A stretch of DNA of 64,000 nt from the NCBI RefSeq assembly GCF_000300535.1, contig NZ_AMSH01000005.1, forward strand, positions 62,001 through 126,000, given 5' to 3'. Source of the DNA: Bacillus xiamenensis (GTDB lineage Bacteria > Bacillota > Bacilli > Bacillales > Bacillaceae). How positions within the stretch are numbered: position 1 is the stretch's first letter; every line of letters starts with the position of its first letter. The notes under the pieces are model-generated. The model had not been told where the DNA came from, ran no database searches, and saw only the letters and a program-made list of their open reading frames with translations. Positions 50,527 to 58,002 of the stretch are shown here, one piece after another. Position numbers and translations under genes: made by a program.

Positions 50527-50754
50527 ATGCTGCCTACACGGATTCAGATTGCTCATATGAAAACGAATAGTATTGGTGCAGGGTCCTCGATGACATTCGG
50601 TTCGACGTTCGTACAAAATCACTGCTCGACGATAAAAAGAAACAATGGTTTCGGTGAGCAAAATGCCGATGGCGTGATCACGATCCTGCCGATTGAAACG
50701 GTTGATGATCGTGATCAAATAGATGCAGTGAGTATCAATATTCGTCATCTATGA
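50527..50754 (+). CDS. GerPA/GerPF-family spore germination protein
   Basis: A 75-residue protein. HMKTNSIGAGSSMTFGSTF, NNGFGEQNADG and VDDRDQIDAVS are the conserved core of the GerPA/GerPF family (small coat proteins that let germinants pass). ATG follows AAAGGGGAG. Its last 20 bp overlap the end of the convergent cotP gene. Confidence 0.8.
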   Translation: MLPTRIQIAHMKTNSIGAGSSMTFGSTFVQNHCSTIKRNNGFGEQNADGVITILPIETVDDRDQIDAVSINIRHL

Positions 50755-51214
50755 TAATCGCAGTTGCTTTTCCTTCATCCTTTTGCAGCCGGATGTACAG
50801 CACGCCGTCTTTAAAGACGGCATTCATTTGACCAAGAATCATATCTGGAAGCCGAATTTTTCTTTCAAACGGACCATATTTCCCTTGCCTTTGACGAAAG
50901 TCCTGCTCGTTAAAAAAGGAAAAACGCTGTCCTTTCACAACCAAATATTCCCCATATGACAGCACCTGAACATCTTCCTTCCGGTAGCCAGGCAAATATA
51001 TTAAGTACTGAAATTCTGTAGGGGTTTCCACAATGTCGATTGGTGGAAATGACGCATCTGTTCCTCGCTGATCTTGTTGCGTGAATGTAAAGGGAGACGG
51101 ACCATTTGCCATAAAGGGAGATCTTTGCTCATCATCGAATATCATTTTCCAAAAATCATCTCCGTGCATTTGCTGGGCAATATCCATCCACTGCTTCATT
51201 TTTTCGAAGTCCAT
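50735..51214 (-). CDS. cotP: Hsp20-family spore coat protein CotP
   Basis: A 159-residue small heat-shock-type protein. The alpha-crystallin domain runs from about residue 55 (FPPIDIVETPTEFQYLIYLPGYRKEDVQV) to the end, closing with AVFKDGVLYIRLQKDE. ATG 51214 has AGGAGG upstream; a longer open frame to 51292 is rejected. In B. subtilis cotP lies beside ydgA/ydgB, as here. It is flanked by GerPA-like genes on both sides, so a coat function is likely. Confidence 0.78.
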   Translation of the reverse strand: MDFEKMKQWMDIAQQMHGDDFWKMIFDDEQRSPFMANGPSPFTFTQQDQRGTDASFPPIDIVETPTEFQYLIYLPGYRKEDVQVLSYGEYLVVKGQRFSFFNEQDFRQRQGKYGPFERKIRLPDMILGQMNAVFKDGVLYIRLQKDEGKATAIIIDDEY

Positions 51215-51279
51215 GTGAAGACCTCCTGTTAACATACTTGATGGGTGCTTGCATATACCTATAAAAAGGAGGTTTATCT

Positions 51280-51537
51280 GTGGTTCAACCAACTCCGTAT
51301 ATCAATATTAATATTTTCATGTTAAAAATTAATTCCTTTGAAAATGCGTCGGCGGTGAATGTCGGACAAAATTTGTTAGCAGAGTGGCAAAACTCAGATA
51401 AGAAAAATCAGGGGTACGGACAGAATTTTGGAGATGCCAGCGGTTTTGTCGGAACAAAAAGCCATGTTGATGATCGAGATCAAGTGGACTCACCTGCCTC
51501 TTTTTCGCCAGCAGCTAAACCTATTCAAAGGAAGTGA
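51280..51537 (+). CDS. ydgA: GerPA/GerPF-family protein YdgA
   Basis: An 85-residue member of the GerPA/GerPF family: NIFMLKINSFENASAVNVG, NQGYGQNFGDASG, VDDRDQVDSP. GTG start at 51280 with AAAAGGAGG. Divergent from cotP and 3 bp before the next gene of the same family, so it begins a two-gene operon. Confidence 0.75.
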   Translation: MVQPTPYININIFMLKINSFENASAVNVGQNLLAEWQNSDKKNQGYGQNFGDASGFVGTKSHVDDRDQVDSPASFSPAAKPIQRK

Positions 51538-51543
51538 CGTGTG

Positions 51544-51777
51544 ATGTTATTCTCACCTTCAGTCGTCAATGTCGGTGCTTTTAAAATCAATGCAATGGAC
51601 CGGGGGGCTTCACTCACGCTAGGTCCTTATCAGCAGGTCGATTATTTTCTTTCGATGAAAATGAACCAAGGTTTTGGTGAGGACAATGGAGATTGTTCAC
51701 CGCTTGTCATTCCAATTTCAAGCGTATTAGATCCAGATATGATCGACTCGAATTCAGCTAAAAACAGTGTGATTTAA
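51544..51777 (+). CDS. ydgB: GerPA/GerPF-family protein YdgB
   Basis: A 77-residue family member: VVNVGAFKINAMDRGASLTLG, MKMNQGFGEDNGDCSP, SSVLDPDMIDS. ATG 51544 is preferred; a GTG directly before it (51541) is possible. Preceded by AAAGGAAGTGACG. Ends 4 bp before a terminator. Confidence 0.78.
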   Translation: MLFSPSVVNVGAFKINAMDRGASLTLGPYQQVDYFLSMKMNQGFGEDNGDCSPLVIPISSVLDPDMIDSNSAKNSVI

Positions 51778-51780
51778 GCA

Positions 51781-51813
51781 AAAAAAGAGACCGGGAATCC
51801 CCGTGTCTCTTTT
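51781..51813. terminator. Bidirectional terminator between ydgB and yfnA
   Basis: AAAGAGAC-GGG and CCC-GTCTCTTTT pair; lies between convergent genes. Confidence 0.85.
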
Positions 51814-53205
51814 CTAATGTGTTTGATTGAGATGGCTTTTTCGTCTTGCATACGTGAAATAAACAATGACACCAATAGCCACCCAGATGAGGAAAGCTCT
51901 CCATGTCACCCATGAAAGTGTCGTCGCAAGTTTAATACATATGACGGCACTAATAATCGGAAGAACAGGCACGAATGGTACCTTAAATGCTGCTTTGACA
52001 TTCGGGTGTTTTTCTCGTAAAACGATCACAGCGATCGAGATCACCGTAAAGGCCGCAAGTGTACCGATGCTGACTAAATTAGCCAGTGTTGATAAGTTGA
52101 CGAATCCAACGATACATGCCGCAACAATCCCTGTCAGCCAAGTGTTGGCAACCGGTGTTTTCGATTTTGGATGAACGTTTGAGAAAATTTTCGGCATCAG
52201 CCCATCTCGGCTCATAGCAAAGGTTAAACGAACCTGGGCATACACAAGAGCGATTAACACGGTCGTAATCCCGATAATCGCACCTGCGGATATAATGCCA
52301 GCGACACTATTCAGGCCAACAACTTGAAGAGCAAATGCGACAGGGTCACTGACATTTAGCTTCGTATAGTGAACCATGCCTGTTAAGACGAATGAAACAC
52401 CGATGTATAAAATCGTACAAACGCCGAGCGCACCAATAATTCCGATTGGCATCGCCTTTTGTGGATTTTTGACTTCTTCTGATGCATTAGCAATTGCATC
52501 AAATCCAAGATAAGCAAAAAAGACAGTCGCAGCTCCGGCAATGACGCCATTAAAGCCCATTGGCATAAAAGGTGTCCAGTTTTCAGGTTTAACGTAAGCG
52601 AAGCCTGAAATGATAAAGAGCAGGACAATGGCAATTTTGATGAGCACAATGATGTTATTCAGCTTTGTGCTCTCTTTTACGCCTCTTGAGACAATAAAGG
52701 TAATGAGTAAAATAATGAGTGCGCCTGGCAGATTAAAGACGGCCCCATCAACGGCTCCAGGTGCACCCGATAAGGCCTTCGGTATGTGCAGGCCGAATCC
52801 ACTGAGCAGTGATTGAAAATAGGACGACCATCCACTGGCTACAGCAGAGAGCGCAACGACATACTCGAGCATTAAATCCCAGCCCATTAAAAAGGCGAGG
52901 AATTCGCCAAGTGTGGCATAAGAATACGTATAAACGCTTCCTGACACTGGAATGGACGAGGAGAATTCTGCGTAGCAAAAAGCAGCAAGAGCGCATGCGA
53001 TCGCAGCCAAAATAAAAGATATAATAATCGCAGGTCCCGCATCTTTCGCAGCAGCGACCCCCGTAATGACAAAGATCCCAGTCCCGACCACACAGCCGAT
53101 GCCAAGCAAGATTAAATCAAATGTATTCAAAGAACGACTCAGCCGCTTTGTTTGACTTTCAAGCATGAGCTGGTCGAGAGATTTTTTTCTAAATAAAGAA
53201 CTCAT
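51814..53205 (-). CDS. yfnA: Amino acid permease YfnA
   Basis: A 463-residue APC-superfamily transporter of the cationic amino acid group. GIGCVVGTGIFVITGVAAA in helix 1, CYAEFSSSIPVSGSVYTYSYATLGE, and FFAYLGFDAIANASEEVKNPQKAMP are the family motifs. Twelve or so helices. Close in size to B. subtilis YfnA (metabolite permease). Single gene with ATG at 53205 and GGAGGTC upstream. Confidence 0.92.
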   Translation of the reverse strand: MSSLFRKKSLDQLMLESQTKRLSRSLNTFDLILLGIGCVVGTGIFVITGVAAAKDAGPAIIISFILAAIACALAAFCYAEFSSSIPVSGSVYTYSYATLGEFLAFLMGWDLMLEYVVALSAVASGWSSYFQSLLSGFGLHIPKALSGAPGAVDGAVFNLPGALIILLITFIVSRGVKESTKLNNIIVLIKIAIVLLFIISGFAYVKPENWTPFMPMGFNGVIAGAATVFFAYLGFDAIANASEEVKNPQKAMPIGIIGALGVCTILYIGVSFVLTGMVHYTKLNVSDPVAFALQVVGLNSVAGIISAGAIIGITTVLIALVYAQVRLTFAMSRDGLMPKIFSNVHPKSKTPVANTWLTGIVAACIVGFVNLSTLANLVSIGTLAAFTVISIAVIVLREKHPNVKAAFKVPFVPVLPIISAVICIKLATTLSWVTWRAFLIWVAIGVIVYFTYARRKSHLNQTH

Positions 53206-53335
53206 GTTGACCTCCTAATGGATAAATCTTTTCGTAAGACGAATGTTAGTATATGCGTAAATGATAATTTAGTCAATTGGTTGAAAAACGCTTTAAATCG
53301 CTAAAGCGTGACATATCATAAGCGTTCAATGGATA

Positions 53336-53370
53336 TAAAAAGACATCCGCCGGCACATAACAGGCGAATG
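53336..53370 (-). terminator. Terminator of the TPR glycosyltransferase gene
   Basis: CATCCGCC (53344-53351) pairs with GGCGAATG (53363-53370) with one G-T pair; T run on the minus strand. Confidence 0.7.
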
Positions 53371-53385
53371 CGGCAACAGGAGATC

Positions 53386-54459
53386 TTACGGCTGTTCAGC
53401 AAATATTTTTTCGTTGTACAGCACACTCGGATGGGCAGGGTAATGGACTGATGAAGCAAGGTGATGGGTTTTGGCTTGCTCCAAATCGCCGAGCTGATAA
53501 TAACAATAGCAAAGCTGGAGGTGAGGGTACCACGTTTTATATTGGATGAGTGTAAAGCCTGTTTCGTTTTCAGGAGCCTTCAGGGCCTGCTCATACCAAA
53601 AGATAGCTGCTTGGTGTTTATTTTGTGTTTTAAAATGATCCCCGATCCGGCAGCAAAATTCAGGGCGGGGTTGATCATATAAGAAGGAGCGCAATAATGA
53701 GGATAGGGCCGCTTCCTCGAAACCTACTGCATAGTAGCAGTCAGCTAAATATTGACATGCGCGAATTTCATCCTCAATCCAGCATTGTTTTGTGGCTAAA
53801 AATTGATGATAAAAACGAATGGCCCTCACATGTTGCTTGTGATCCCTTAGCTCATTGGCAAAGTAAAAGAGATCACGTGGCGTCATCTCCTCACCGTTTG
53901 CAAGCATGTCTTCATAAATTCGCAGGTTGCGCCCAGGCTCCACAGCGGTAGTTTTCTTACGCTTTTGATGTGTGACGGCGATTTCGGCTGGAAAGATGTT
54001 GCCATACACTTGGAGAAATTCATGAACGGCTCCGTACCATTGAAAGTGTAAAGCACGTTTGACGAGCCGGTTTCTTCTATATTTAAAATTCACATGACCG
54101 TCCTTATCAAATCCAACGTGGTAAAACATCGAGACGGAATCCACAGCGGGATCAAGAGTCTGCTTGAGCTGAAGAAGCTTTTTTCGGTCCTCTTCAAGCA
54201 GGACATCGTCTGCATCCAGCCATAGGATATACTCTTTTGTTGCATGGGAAAAAGAGAAATTGCGGGCTTTTGCAAAATGCTGAACCCATTCAAAGTCGAG
54301 CACCTGTGCTGAAAAAGAGTGAGCAATTTCCTTCGTCCGATCTGTTGATCCTGTATCAACGATGATCATCTCATCTACAATGTCTTGAACAGAAGAAAGG
54401 CAGTCCGCTAAAACCTCCTCTTCATTTTTCACAATCATACATAAGCTAATGGATATCAT
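53386..54459 (-). CDS. Family 2 glycosyltransferase with C-terminal TPR region
   Basis: A 357-residue protein. The GT2 domain (1-210) shows ISLCMIVKNEEEVLADCL, IIVDTGSTDRTKEIA and the DxD motif LWLDADDVL near residue 80; the remaining helices (FYFANELRDHKQHVRAIRFY, YLADCYYAVGFEEAALSSLL, FWYEQALKAPE) look like three to four TPR repeats. This layout is shared with SunS-type and other peptide or protein glycosyltransferases. No bacteriocin precursor is visible nearby. Acceptor unknown. Confidence 0.82.
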   Translation of the reverse strand: MISISLCMIVKNEEEVLADCLSSVQDIVDEMIIVDTGSTDRTKEIAHSFSAQVLDFEWVQHFAKARNFSFSHATKEYILWLDADDVLLEEDRKKLLQLKQTLDPAVDSVSMFYHVGFDKDGHVNFKYRRNRLVKRALHFQWYGAVHEFLQVYGNIFPAEIAVTHQKRKKTTAVEPGRNLRIYEDMLANGEEMTPRDLFYFANELRDHKQHVRAIRFYHQFLATKQCWIEDEIRACQYLADCYYAVGFEEAALSSLLRSFLYDQPRPEFCCRIGDHFKTQNKHQAAIFWYEQALKAPENETGFTLIQYKTWYPHLQLCYCYYQLGDLEQAKTHHLASSVHYPAHPSVLYNEKIFAEQP

Positions 54460-54592
54460 CTATAGATCACCTCATCATAGTGTATCGAGCATCAAAAGGA
54501 AACATTCTTTTCAGTAGCGGGTTTTTTAAAACTAGTTTTCTGCTACTGGCTGATTTAAAATAAAGGAAGAATCTATGTAAGGGCTGATAAAA

Positions 54593-56479
54593 TTGAGTTT
54601 ATTGAATGTTGAAGGATTATATAAAACCTATGGCGAAAAAACGCTGTTTGATCATATCTCTTTTCATATAGAACCAAAGGAACGCATCGGTTTAATTGGA
54701 CCAAATGGAACAGGCAAATCAACGCTTCTAAAGGTGATCGCAGGGCTTGAATCGTTTGAGGAGGGTGACATCACGAAAGCAGGAACACTTGATATCGAAT
54801 TTCTTGAGCAAGATCCTGAGATGAGCGGAGATGAAACAATTCTCGACTATATTTTTTCTGGAACAGCACCGATGATTCAAACGATGAAGGCGTATGAACA
54901 GGCGCTTGCTAATTTAGCGCATGATCCGCAAAATGAAGCAAAACAAGAGGCGCTCATGCGTATGCAAAATAAAATGGATCAGGAGGACGCATGGGATGCA
55001 AACCTTTCGGCGAAAACGATTTTGACAAAGCTTGGTGTCCAAGATGTGAGCCGTTCTGTTCATGCGTTATCGGGCGGACAGAAAAAGCGTGTTGCCATCG
55101 CCAAAAATTTAATCCAGCCTGCGGGTTTGCTGATTTTGGATGAGCCGACGAACCATCTAGATAATGCAACCATTGAATGGCTTGAAGGGTATTTGAGTCA
55201 ATACAGCGGGGCTGTTATCCTTGTGACCCATGATCGTTATTTCTTAAACCGTGTTGCCAATCGGATTTATGAATTAAATCAAGGGCAGTTGTATACGTAT
55301 AAAGGAAATTATGAAGTCTTTTTAGAAAAAAGAGCAGAACGAGAAGCGGAAGCTCAGGTGAAGGAAACGAAACGTCAAAATCTACTTAGACGAGAGCTTG
55401 CTTGGCTGAGAAGAGGGGCAAAGGCTAGAACGACAAAGCAAAAAGCACGAATCGGCAGAGTAGAAGAGCTGAAGGATCAAAAGGGACCTGATGCAAAGGG
55501 CGAGCTTGATTTTGCGATCGGTTCTCACCGGCTTGGAAAACAGGTGATGGAGGTAGAAGAGATCAGCATCTCATTTGCTGGCCAAACCCTTGTGGAGCGC
55601 TTTTCCGATTTAGTCGTGCCAGGTGACCGTATTGGATTAATCGGACCGAACGGAGTGGGGAAAACCACGTTACTTCATTGTCTAGCGGGTAAAATAGAAC
55701 CGACTACTGGACAATTGACTATTGGCCAAACGGTTCGCATTGGCTATTACACGCAGGATCATCATGAAATGAATGAAGAGCTGACCATCATTGATTACAT
55801 CAAAGAAACAGCTGAAATCGTGAAGACAACGGATGGCACCATTGTGACAGCCGAGCAGATGCTGGAGCGGTTCTTATTCCCAAGATCCATGCAGCGCACG
55901 TTTATTCGCAAGCTGTCAGGAGGAGAGCGCCGCAGATTATATTTACTAAAAGTCTTGATGGAAGAGCCGAATGTTCTCTTTTTAGATGAGCCGACGAACG
56001 ATCTTGATACAGAGACGCTCAGCATTTTAGAGGATTATTTGGAGCAGTTCCCTGGCGTAGTCATCACAGTGTCGCATGATCGTTATTTCTTAGACCGAGT
56101 CGTTCATCGCCTGCTTGTTTTTGAAGGAAATGGACGCATATCACATTTTCAAGGGGCATACAGCGATTACATGGAGCAAGAAAAAGAGCAGAAGCGAACA
56201 GAGACAAAGCCTCCTGAAAAACAAGTAGAAGCGGCCCCTAAAAAGAGAAAAAAACTGTCCTATAAGGACCAGATTGAATGGGATGGGATTGAAGACCGGA
56301 TCCAAGCATTAGAGGAAAAAAACCAGCAGCTCGAAGCTAGCATTACTGAGGCAGGCAGTGATTTCGGGAAAATTCAAGAGCTGATGGACAAGCAAAAAGC
56401 CGTCACAGAAGAATTAGAACAAGCGATGGACCGCTGGACAGAACTGTCGATGATGATAGAGGAATTGGAAAGCAATTAA
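54593..56479 (+). CDS. yfmR: ABC-F ATPase YfmR
   Basis: A 628-residue ABC-F protein with two ATPase domains and no membrane part. Walker A GPNGTGKST (first) and GPNGVGKTT (second); signatures LSGGQKKR and LSGGERRR; LDEPTNHLD and LDEPTNDLD. The linker (about 245-300) is rich in Arg/Lys and should reach the ribosomal P/E site; the C-terminal coiled coil runs from about 555. In B. subtilis YfmR acts with EF-P to relieve stalling at proline-rich sequences. TTG start with AAGGG 9 nt upstream; a start-stop ATGTAA lies 18 bp upstream of the TTG. Confidence 0.93.
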   Translation: MSLLNVEGLYKTYGEKTLFDHISFHIEPKERIGLIGPNGTGKSTLLKVIAGLESFEEGDITKAGTLDIEFLEQDPEMSGDETILDYIFSGTAPMIQTMKAYEQALANLAHDPQNEAKQEALMRMQNKMDQEDAWDANLSAKTILTKLGVQDVSRSVHALSGGQKKRVAIAKNLIQPAGLLILDEPTNHLDNATIEWLEGYLSQYSGAVILVTHDRYFLNRVANRIYELNQGQLYTYKGNYEVFLEKRAEREAEAQVKETKRQNLLRRELAWLRRGAKARTTKQKARIGRVEELKDQKGPDAKGELDFAIGSHRLGKQVMEVEEISISFAGQTLVERFSDLVVPGDRIGLIGPNGVGKTTLLHCLAGKIEPTTGQLTIGQTVRIGYYTQDHHEMNEELTIIDYIKETAEIVKTTDGTIVTAEQMLERFLFPRSMQRTFIRKLSGGERRRLYLLKVLMEEPNVLFLDEPTNDLDTETLSILEDYLEQFPGVVITVSHDRYFLDRVVHRLLVFEGNGRISHFQGAYSDYMEQEKEQKRTETKPPEKQVEAAPKKRKKLSYKDQIEWDGIEDRIQALEEKNQQLEASITEAGSDFGKIQELMDKQKAVTEELEQAMDRWTELSMMIEELESN

Positions 56480-56510
56480 GCGTGCTGACAAAATTGCATA
56501 AAAGAAGACG

Positions 56511-56542
56511 AAGGGCTCATCATGAGCCCTTTTTCTTCTTTT
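56511..56542 (+). terminator. Terminator of yfmR
   Basis: AAGGGCTCAT (56511-56520) pairs with ATGAGCCCTT (56522-56531), followed by a T-rich tail that runs directly into a repeat element. Confidence 0.85.
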
Positions 56543-56654
56543 CAGCGTGATAGAAAACCATTGAATTCCAGAAAGGATAGCTGCTTTCAAAGAGCGAATT
56601 GAACCTTCGTGAGCAACAGCGCTTAGGGCGAATACGAGGGTTTGTCTACACGCT
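56543..56654 (-). repeat. Repeat element copy C (diverged, inverted relative to copies A and B)
   Basis: Begins CAGCGTGATAGAAAACC and ends GGGTTTGTCTACACGCT, the same inverted ends as copies A and B read from the other strand. The segment GGGCGAATnCGAGGGTTTGTC is shared. The interior differs and is about 24 bp longer. Lies between convergent yfmR and folE2. Confidence 0.8.
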
Positions 56655-56670
56655 CAACTGTAGAGAGGCT

Positions 56671-57567
56671 TTACAGTTTTTTTTGATAAGAGCATTTAGC
56701 ATAAGCATCGTGCTGATGAATGGATTCTTCATTGCGGCACTCGACTTGAAAGCCCTTGACCCAGTTTTGTTCATAAAGCTCGGCCGCAATTAACCTCGTG
56801 ACATCCTCCACAAAGCGTGGATTTTCATAGGCCTCTTCTGTCACTTTCTTTTCATCAGGTCTTTTAAGTACGGGATAAAGGGGCGCACTCGCATTGGACT
56901 CGATGATCTGCAGTAGATCAGCTTTCATGTCATCAGGGAGCTGTACTTGTTCAAACAGCTCTACCTGAATAGACACAGTGCCGCGCTGATTATGCGCGCC
57001 GTATTCACTGATTTCTTTTGAACAAGGGCATAGTGTAGTGACCTGTGCAGTGCAGCCAACATGACAGATCCATCCGTTTTCTTCATGAAAATGGACGTCA
57101 TATTGCACAGTCGCATGCATCAAACCGGACTTTCGGCTCACTGGGCTCTTTTTTTCCATGTACCAAGGAAAGGAAACCTGAACAGAGGCGGATGGCTGAT
57201 TCATTTGCTTGGCAAGCTGTGCCGTCAATTCTTTTAAGGAATTCACATCAAGCGGCTTTCCGCTCTCGTAAAATGAGTGCAGCTGTTCAGTAAGACGGCT
57301 CATATGAATGCCTTTTTGATGAGCTGGCAAGTATGTGCTCAGTGCAAAGGCAGCGGAAGTTGTTTGGTGCTGTGGTGCCGTTTTAGACAAAATATGTACA
57401 GGATACGACACGCGGCAAATTCCCACTTGTTCAAGATCAAAATAAAAGTCCTGCTCCGTCTGTTGTATGTCCATCATGTCCTCTTTTTGACAAGGCTTCG
57501 TTCGAGCGCTTGGCGGGACAGATCCAAATTGTTGGTGTCGTTCTTTTTTGGGTGGAAAAGAAAGCAT
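56671..57567 (-). CDS. folE2: Zinc-independent GTP cyclohydrolase I, FolE2
   Basis: A 298-residue type IB GTP cyclohydrolase. FGSVPPSARTKP near the N-terminus, TLCPCSKEISEYGAHNQRG with the metal/catalytic cysteine near residue 186, NPRFVEDVTRLIAAELYE and the closing VECRNEESIHQHDAYA are conserved. Makes dihydroneopterin triphosphate for folate and queuosine, replacing the zinc enzyme FolE under zinc shortage. ATG follows AAGGAGG. A Zur-type operator covers the promoter region at 57581-57603, in keeping with zinc control. The gene is inserted between yfmR and a decayed exporter. Confidence 0.93.
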   Translation of the reverse strand: MLSFPPKKERHQQFGSVPPSARTKPCQKEDMMDIQQTEQDFYFDLEQVGICRVSYPVHILSKTAPQHQTTSAAFALSTYLPAHQKGIHMSRLTEQLHSFYESGKPLDVNSLKELTAQLAKQMNQPSASVQVSFPWYMEKKSPVSRKSGLMHATVQYDVHFHEENGWICHVGCTAQVTTLCPCSKEISEYGAHNQRGTVSIQVELFEQVQLPDDMKADLLQIIESNASAPLYPVLKRPDEKKVTEEAYENPRFVEDVTRLIAAELYEQNWVKGFQVECRNEESIHQHDAYAKCSYQKKL

Positions 57568-57580
57568 AGTGTACCTCCTT

Positions 57581-57603
57581 TAAATCGTAATAATTCCTAT
57601 TTA
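57581..57603. promoter_or_regulatory. Zur box of folE2
   Basis: TAAATCGTAAT (57581-57591) and ATTCCTATTTA (57593-57603) flank one central base. The left half is a perfect Bacillus Zur half-site, the right half has two mismatches. It ends 14 bp before the folE2 ATG, next to the ribosome binding site, where bound Zur would block transcription. Confidence 0.75.
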
Positions 57604-57666
57604 TTTTGCATCAAACAGCAGGAGAAATCAAGGGTCAAAAATTTAACGTTTACGTTAAGGTTATAA

Positions 57667-57951
57667 AACATTTGCGGAATTGTCATCGCTGGGGGAATTC
57701 TCGGCATGATCAATACGGTGCTTACGACGGCTGTCATGGGCTCAGCACCTGTTGAGCGTTCAATTGCTTCATCCTCTTACAGCGCAGTACGATTTATTGG
57801 TGGTGCGATTGCTCCTTGGATTGCCGGCGTACTCGCTGAAACGTATACAGCAAGTACGCCCTATTATGTAGGGGCGGCTGTTGTGCTGGCAGGGATGATC
57901 ATCCTGCTTCTTGGCCGTAAGCATTTGGTGAATATACAGGCCGGTCATTAA
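57667..57951 (+). pseudogene. C-terminal remnant of an MFS exporter (probably yfmO)
   Basis: The frame encodes GIVIAGGILGMINTVLTTAVM, then APVERSIASSSYSAVRFIGGAIAPWIAG and a final helix, which is the end of a 12-helix MFS drug exporter. A stop (57664) and no homologous N-terminal part precede it, so roughly 300 residues are missing. B. subtilis carries yfmO, an MFS exporter, at this position between yfmM and yfmR, so this is most likely its residue. ATG 57706 could start an 81-residue peptide but has no good ribosome binding site. Confidence 0.8.
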
Positions 57952-57956
57952 AATAG

Positions 57957-57998
57957 AAAAAAGCCTTATATCTTTTTGAACAGATATAAGGCTTTTTT
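57957..57998. terminator. Bidirectional terminator between the MFS remnant and yfmM
   Basis: AAAAAAGCCTTATATCT (57957-57973) pairs with 57982-57998 over 17 bp. Confidence 0.88.
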
Positions 57999-58002
57999 GA
58001 CG

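Noticed and set aside
50490-51265. Shared ATATACyTATArA motif before two GerPA-like genes as a sporulation promoter
   Set aside because: In the second case (51253-51265) it abuts the ribosome binding site, leaving no room for a transcription start; probably chance.
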